Positions 7,659 to 8,154 of a stretch of 8,154 nt of DNA are shown piece after piece. Under the pieces are notes generated by a model. It saw only the letters and a program-made list of their open reading frames with translations. It ran no database searches and was not told where the DNA came from. Both the position numbers and the translations under genes were made by a program. Positions within the stretch are counted from its first letter, which is position 1; every line of letters begins with the position of its first letter. Source of the stretch: UBA8110 sp964597275 (GTDB lineage: Bacteria > SAR324 > NAC60-12); the NCBI GenBank assembly GCA_964597275.1, contig CAZQXS010000152.1:1-8154 (forward strand). Reading direction: 5' to 3'.

Positions 7659-7687
7659 TTTATGAAAAATTGCGGATGGAGTGACAA
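7659..7687 (-). promoter_or_regulatory. Sigma70-like promoter for dnaE
   Basis: On the minus strand TTGTCA (7682-7687, five of six consensus bases) is followed by a 17-bp spacer and CATAAA (7659-7664, four of six). The predicted start of transcription near 7652 gives a leader of about 30 nt before the dnaE ATG at 7620. The -35 box sits directly beside the repeat cluster. The call rests on spacing and match only. Confidence 0.5.
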
Positions 7688-7728
7688 GCCGAAACCCCAG
7701 CCTCCACAAAAACCCGTGGAACTGTTTT

Positions 7729-7949
7729 GCCACGGATTGCACGGATCAATAAGGGAAGCCCCGGATCACGCGGAGGCTCACGGATAAAAAACAGGCCACG
7801 GATTGCGCGGAGGCTCACGGATCAAAAAACAGGCCCCGGATCACGCGGATAAAAAACCATCCGCGCCCATCTGTGAAAATCGGTGGCTTCCCTTTTCCGC
7901 CACGGATTGCACGGATAAGAACGGGAAACCATCCGCGCCCATCCGTGGC
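7729..7949. repeat. Cluster of five alternating CCACGGATTGC / CCCCGGATCACGC palindromic repeats
   Basis: Two related unit types alternate. GCCACGGATTGC occurs at 7729, 7795 and 7899, and GCCCCGGATCACGCGGA occurs identically at 7758 and 7833. Further exact sharing links neighbours: CGCGGAGGCTCACGGAT at 7769 and 7806 (37 bp apart), and an 18-nt block containing CCATCCGCGCCCATC at 7854-7871 and 7926-7943. The last unit is a hairpin with perfect 9-nt outer arms (GCCACGGAT 7899-7907, ATCCGTGGC 7941-7949) and a second inner pairing. Spacing is irregular (29, 37, 38 and 66 bp), so this is not CRISPR. Such elements are usually noncoding and multicopy; no transposase is nearby. Confidence 0.85.
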
Positions 7950-7958
7950 AAACCCGCT

Positions 7959-8025
7959 CCGTTCGTCCTGAGCTTGTCGAAGGGGGCGAACCCCGCTCAT
8001 GCTTCGACACGCTCAGCACGAACGG
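7959..8025. repeat. Palindromic intergenic repeat, copy 2
   Basis: Arms 7959-7982 and 8002-8025 are 24 nt each and complementary at 22 of 24 positions, with a 19-nt loop. The left arm starts CCGTTCGTCCTGAGCTTGTC and the right arm starts CTTCGACACGCTCAGCACG. It belongs to the same family as the element at 1652-1716 but is better preserved, and it abuts the CCACGGATTGC cluster, with nine bases between them. Confidence 0.9.
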
Positions 8026-8089
8026 GGTGTGGTCATCCCCCAAGCCTCCACCCACCCTAGAGCATCCACGAAATCCGTGGCAAAAAACC

Positions 8090-8118
8090 TTGACCCACCC
8101 GACGCATCGCGCTAGACT
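8090..8118 (+). promoter_or_regulatory. Rightward sigma70-like promoter at the window edge
   Basis: TTGACC (8090-8095) and TAGACT (8113-8118) are separated by exactly 17 bp and preceded by an A-run (8082-8087). The boxes match consensus at five of six and four of six bases. Transcription would begin near 8125 and run off the right edge into a gene not included here. Together with the dnaE promoter this makes 7621-8154 a divergent intergenic region. Confidence 0.55.
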
Positions 8119-8145
8119 CCGGAAAATCTTCACACCACTCCCCAC

Positions 8146-8151
8146 GGAGGG
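8146..8151 (+). promoter_or_regulatory. Shine-Dalgarno for a gene starting just beyond the window
   Basis: GGAGGG lies four bases before the end of the sequence and about 20 bases after the predicted transcription start of the promoter above. A start codon would be expected within the next few bases to the right. The gene itself is not visible. Confidence 0.5.
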
Positions 8152-8154
8152 CAC

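Larger units (their letters stand above)
7621..8154. other. 534-bp gene-free region with divergent promoters and a repeat cluster
   Basis: No frame in this stretch looks like a real protein. The short open frames translate repeat DNA (peptides such as FVLSLSKG and STSSGRTE). From left to right it holds the dnaE leader and promoter, a small flanking stem (7703-7707 with 7716-7720), the CCACGGATTGC repeat cluster, a second copy of the paired palindrome, another small stem (8066-8070 with 8076-8080, in the same sequence style) and a rightward promoter. I see no tRNA, rRNA or recognisable small RNA. Confidence 0.8.

Noticed and set aside
7729..7949. CRISPR array
   Set aside because: The repeats are short and imperfect, at irregular 29-66 bp spacing. 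There are no spacers of constant length and no cas genes.
7803..8154. Short open frames on both strands in the right-hand intergenic region
   Set aside because: They translate repeat DNA, giving the familiar LSLSKG and STSSGRTE peptides, and have no ribosome binding sites.

Overview
The window is high-GC bacterial chromosome (GC-rich third codon positions, long spurious antisense frames). It carries four protein genes and two repeat-rich intergenic stretches. The intergenic repeats are a CCACGGATTGCACGGAT-type family, a paired palindrome with CTTCGACAAGCTCAG-like arms, and an ATCGCA-type hexamer repeat. I associate these with environmental bacteria such as Verrucomicrobiota and related phyla, but this taxonomic guess is weak and rests on repeat style only.

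Layout. At the left edge, rightward, is a gamma-glutamyltranspeptidase-fold (GGT-fold) Ntn-hydrolase, open at its 5' end (1-1602). A 246-bp gap follows, holding an imperfect palindrome and an AT-rich leader. Next, also rightward, is an M20D-type metal-dependent amidohydrolase (1849-3015). It converges, with only 10 bp between stop codons, on a leftward ketopantoate-reductase-family gene (3026-3946). Upstream of that on the same leftward strand, after a 119-bp gap with a hexamer-repeat hairpin, is dnaE, the replicative DNA polymerase III alpha subunit (4066-7620). From 7621 to the right edge there is no gene. That stretch holds a sigma70-like promoter firing leftward into dnaE, a cluster of palindromic repeats (about 7703-8080), and a rightward sigma70-like promoter plus Shine-Dalgarno whose gene begins just beyond the window.

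Functional picture. dnaE is a housekeeping gene. The three others look like a small catabolic neighbourhood: two amide-bond hydrolases of different folds and an NAD(P)-dependent 2-oxoacid reductase-like enzyme. They are not one operon, because the reductase is on the opposite strand and the two hydrolases are separated by a repeat. Any shared pathway is inference.

I see no mobile element, phage gene, CRISPR array, RNA gene or recognisable new multi-gene system. The observations most worth checking are three enzymes whose active-site residues depart from their best-known relatives: a GGT-fold protein lacking the gamma-glutamyl-binding residues, a DnaE whose PHP metal site has lost four of nine ligands, and a ketopantoate-reductase homologue with an NADH-type Asp. 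The alternating organisation of the repeat cluster upstream of dnaE is also worth a look.
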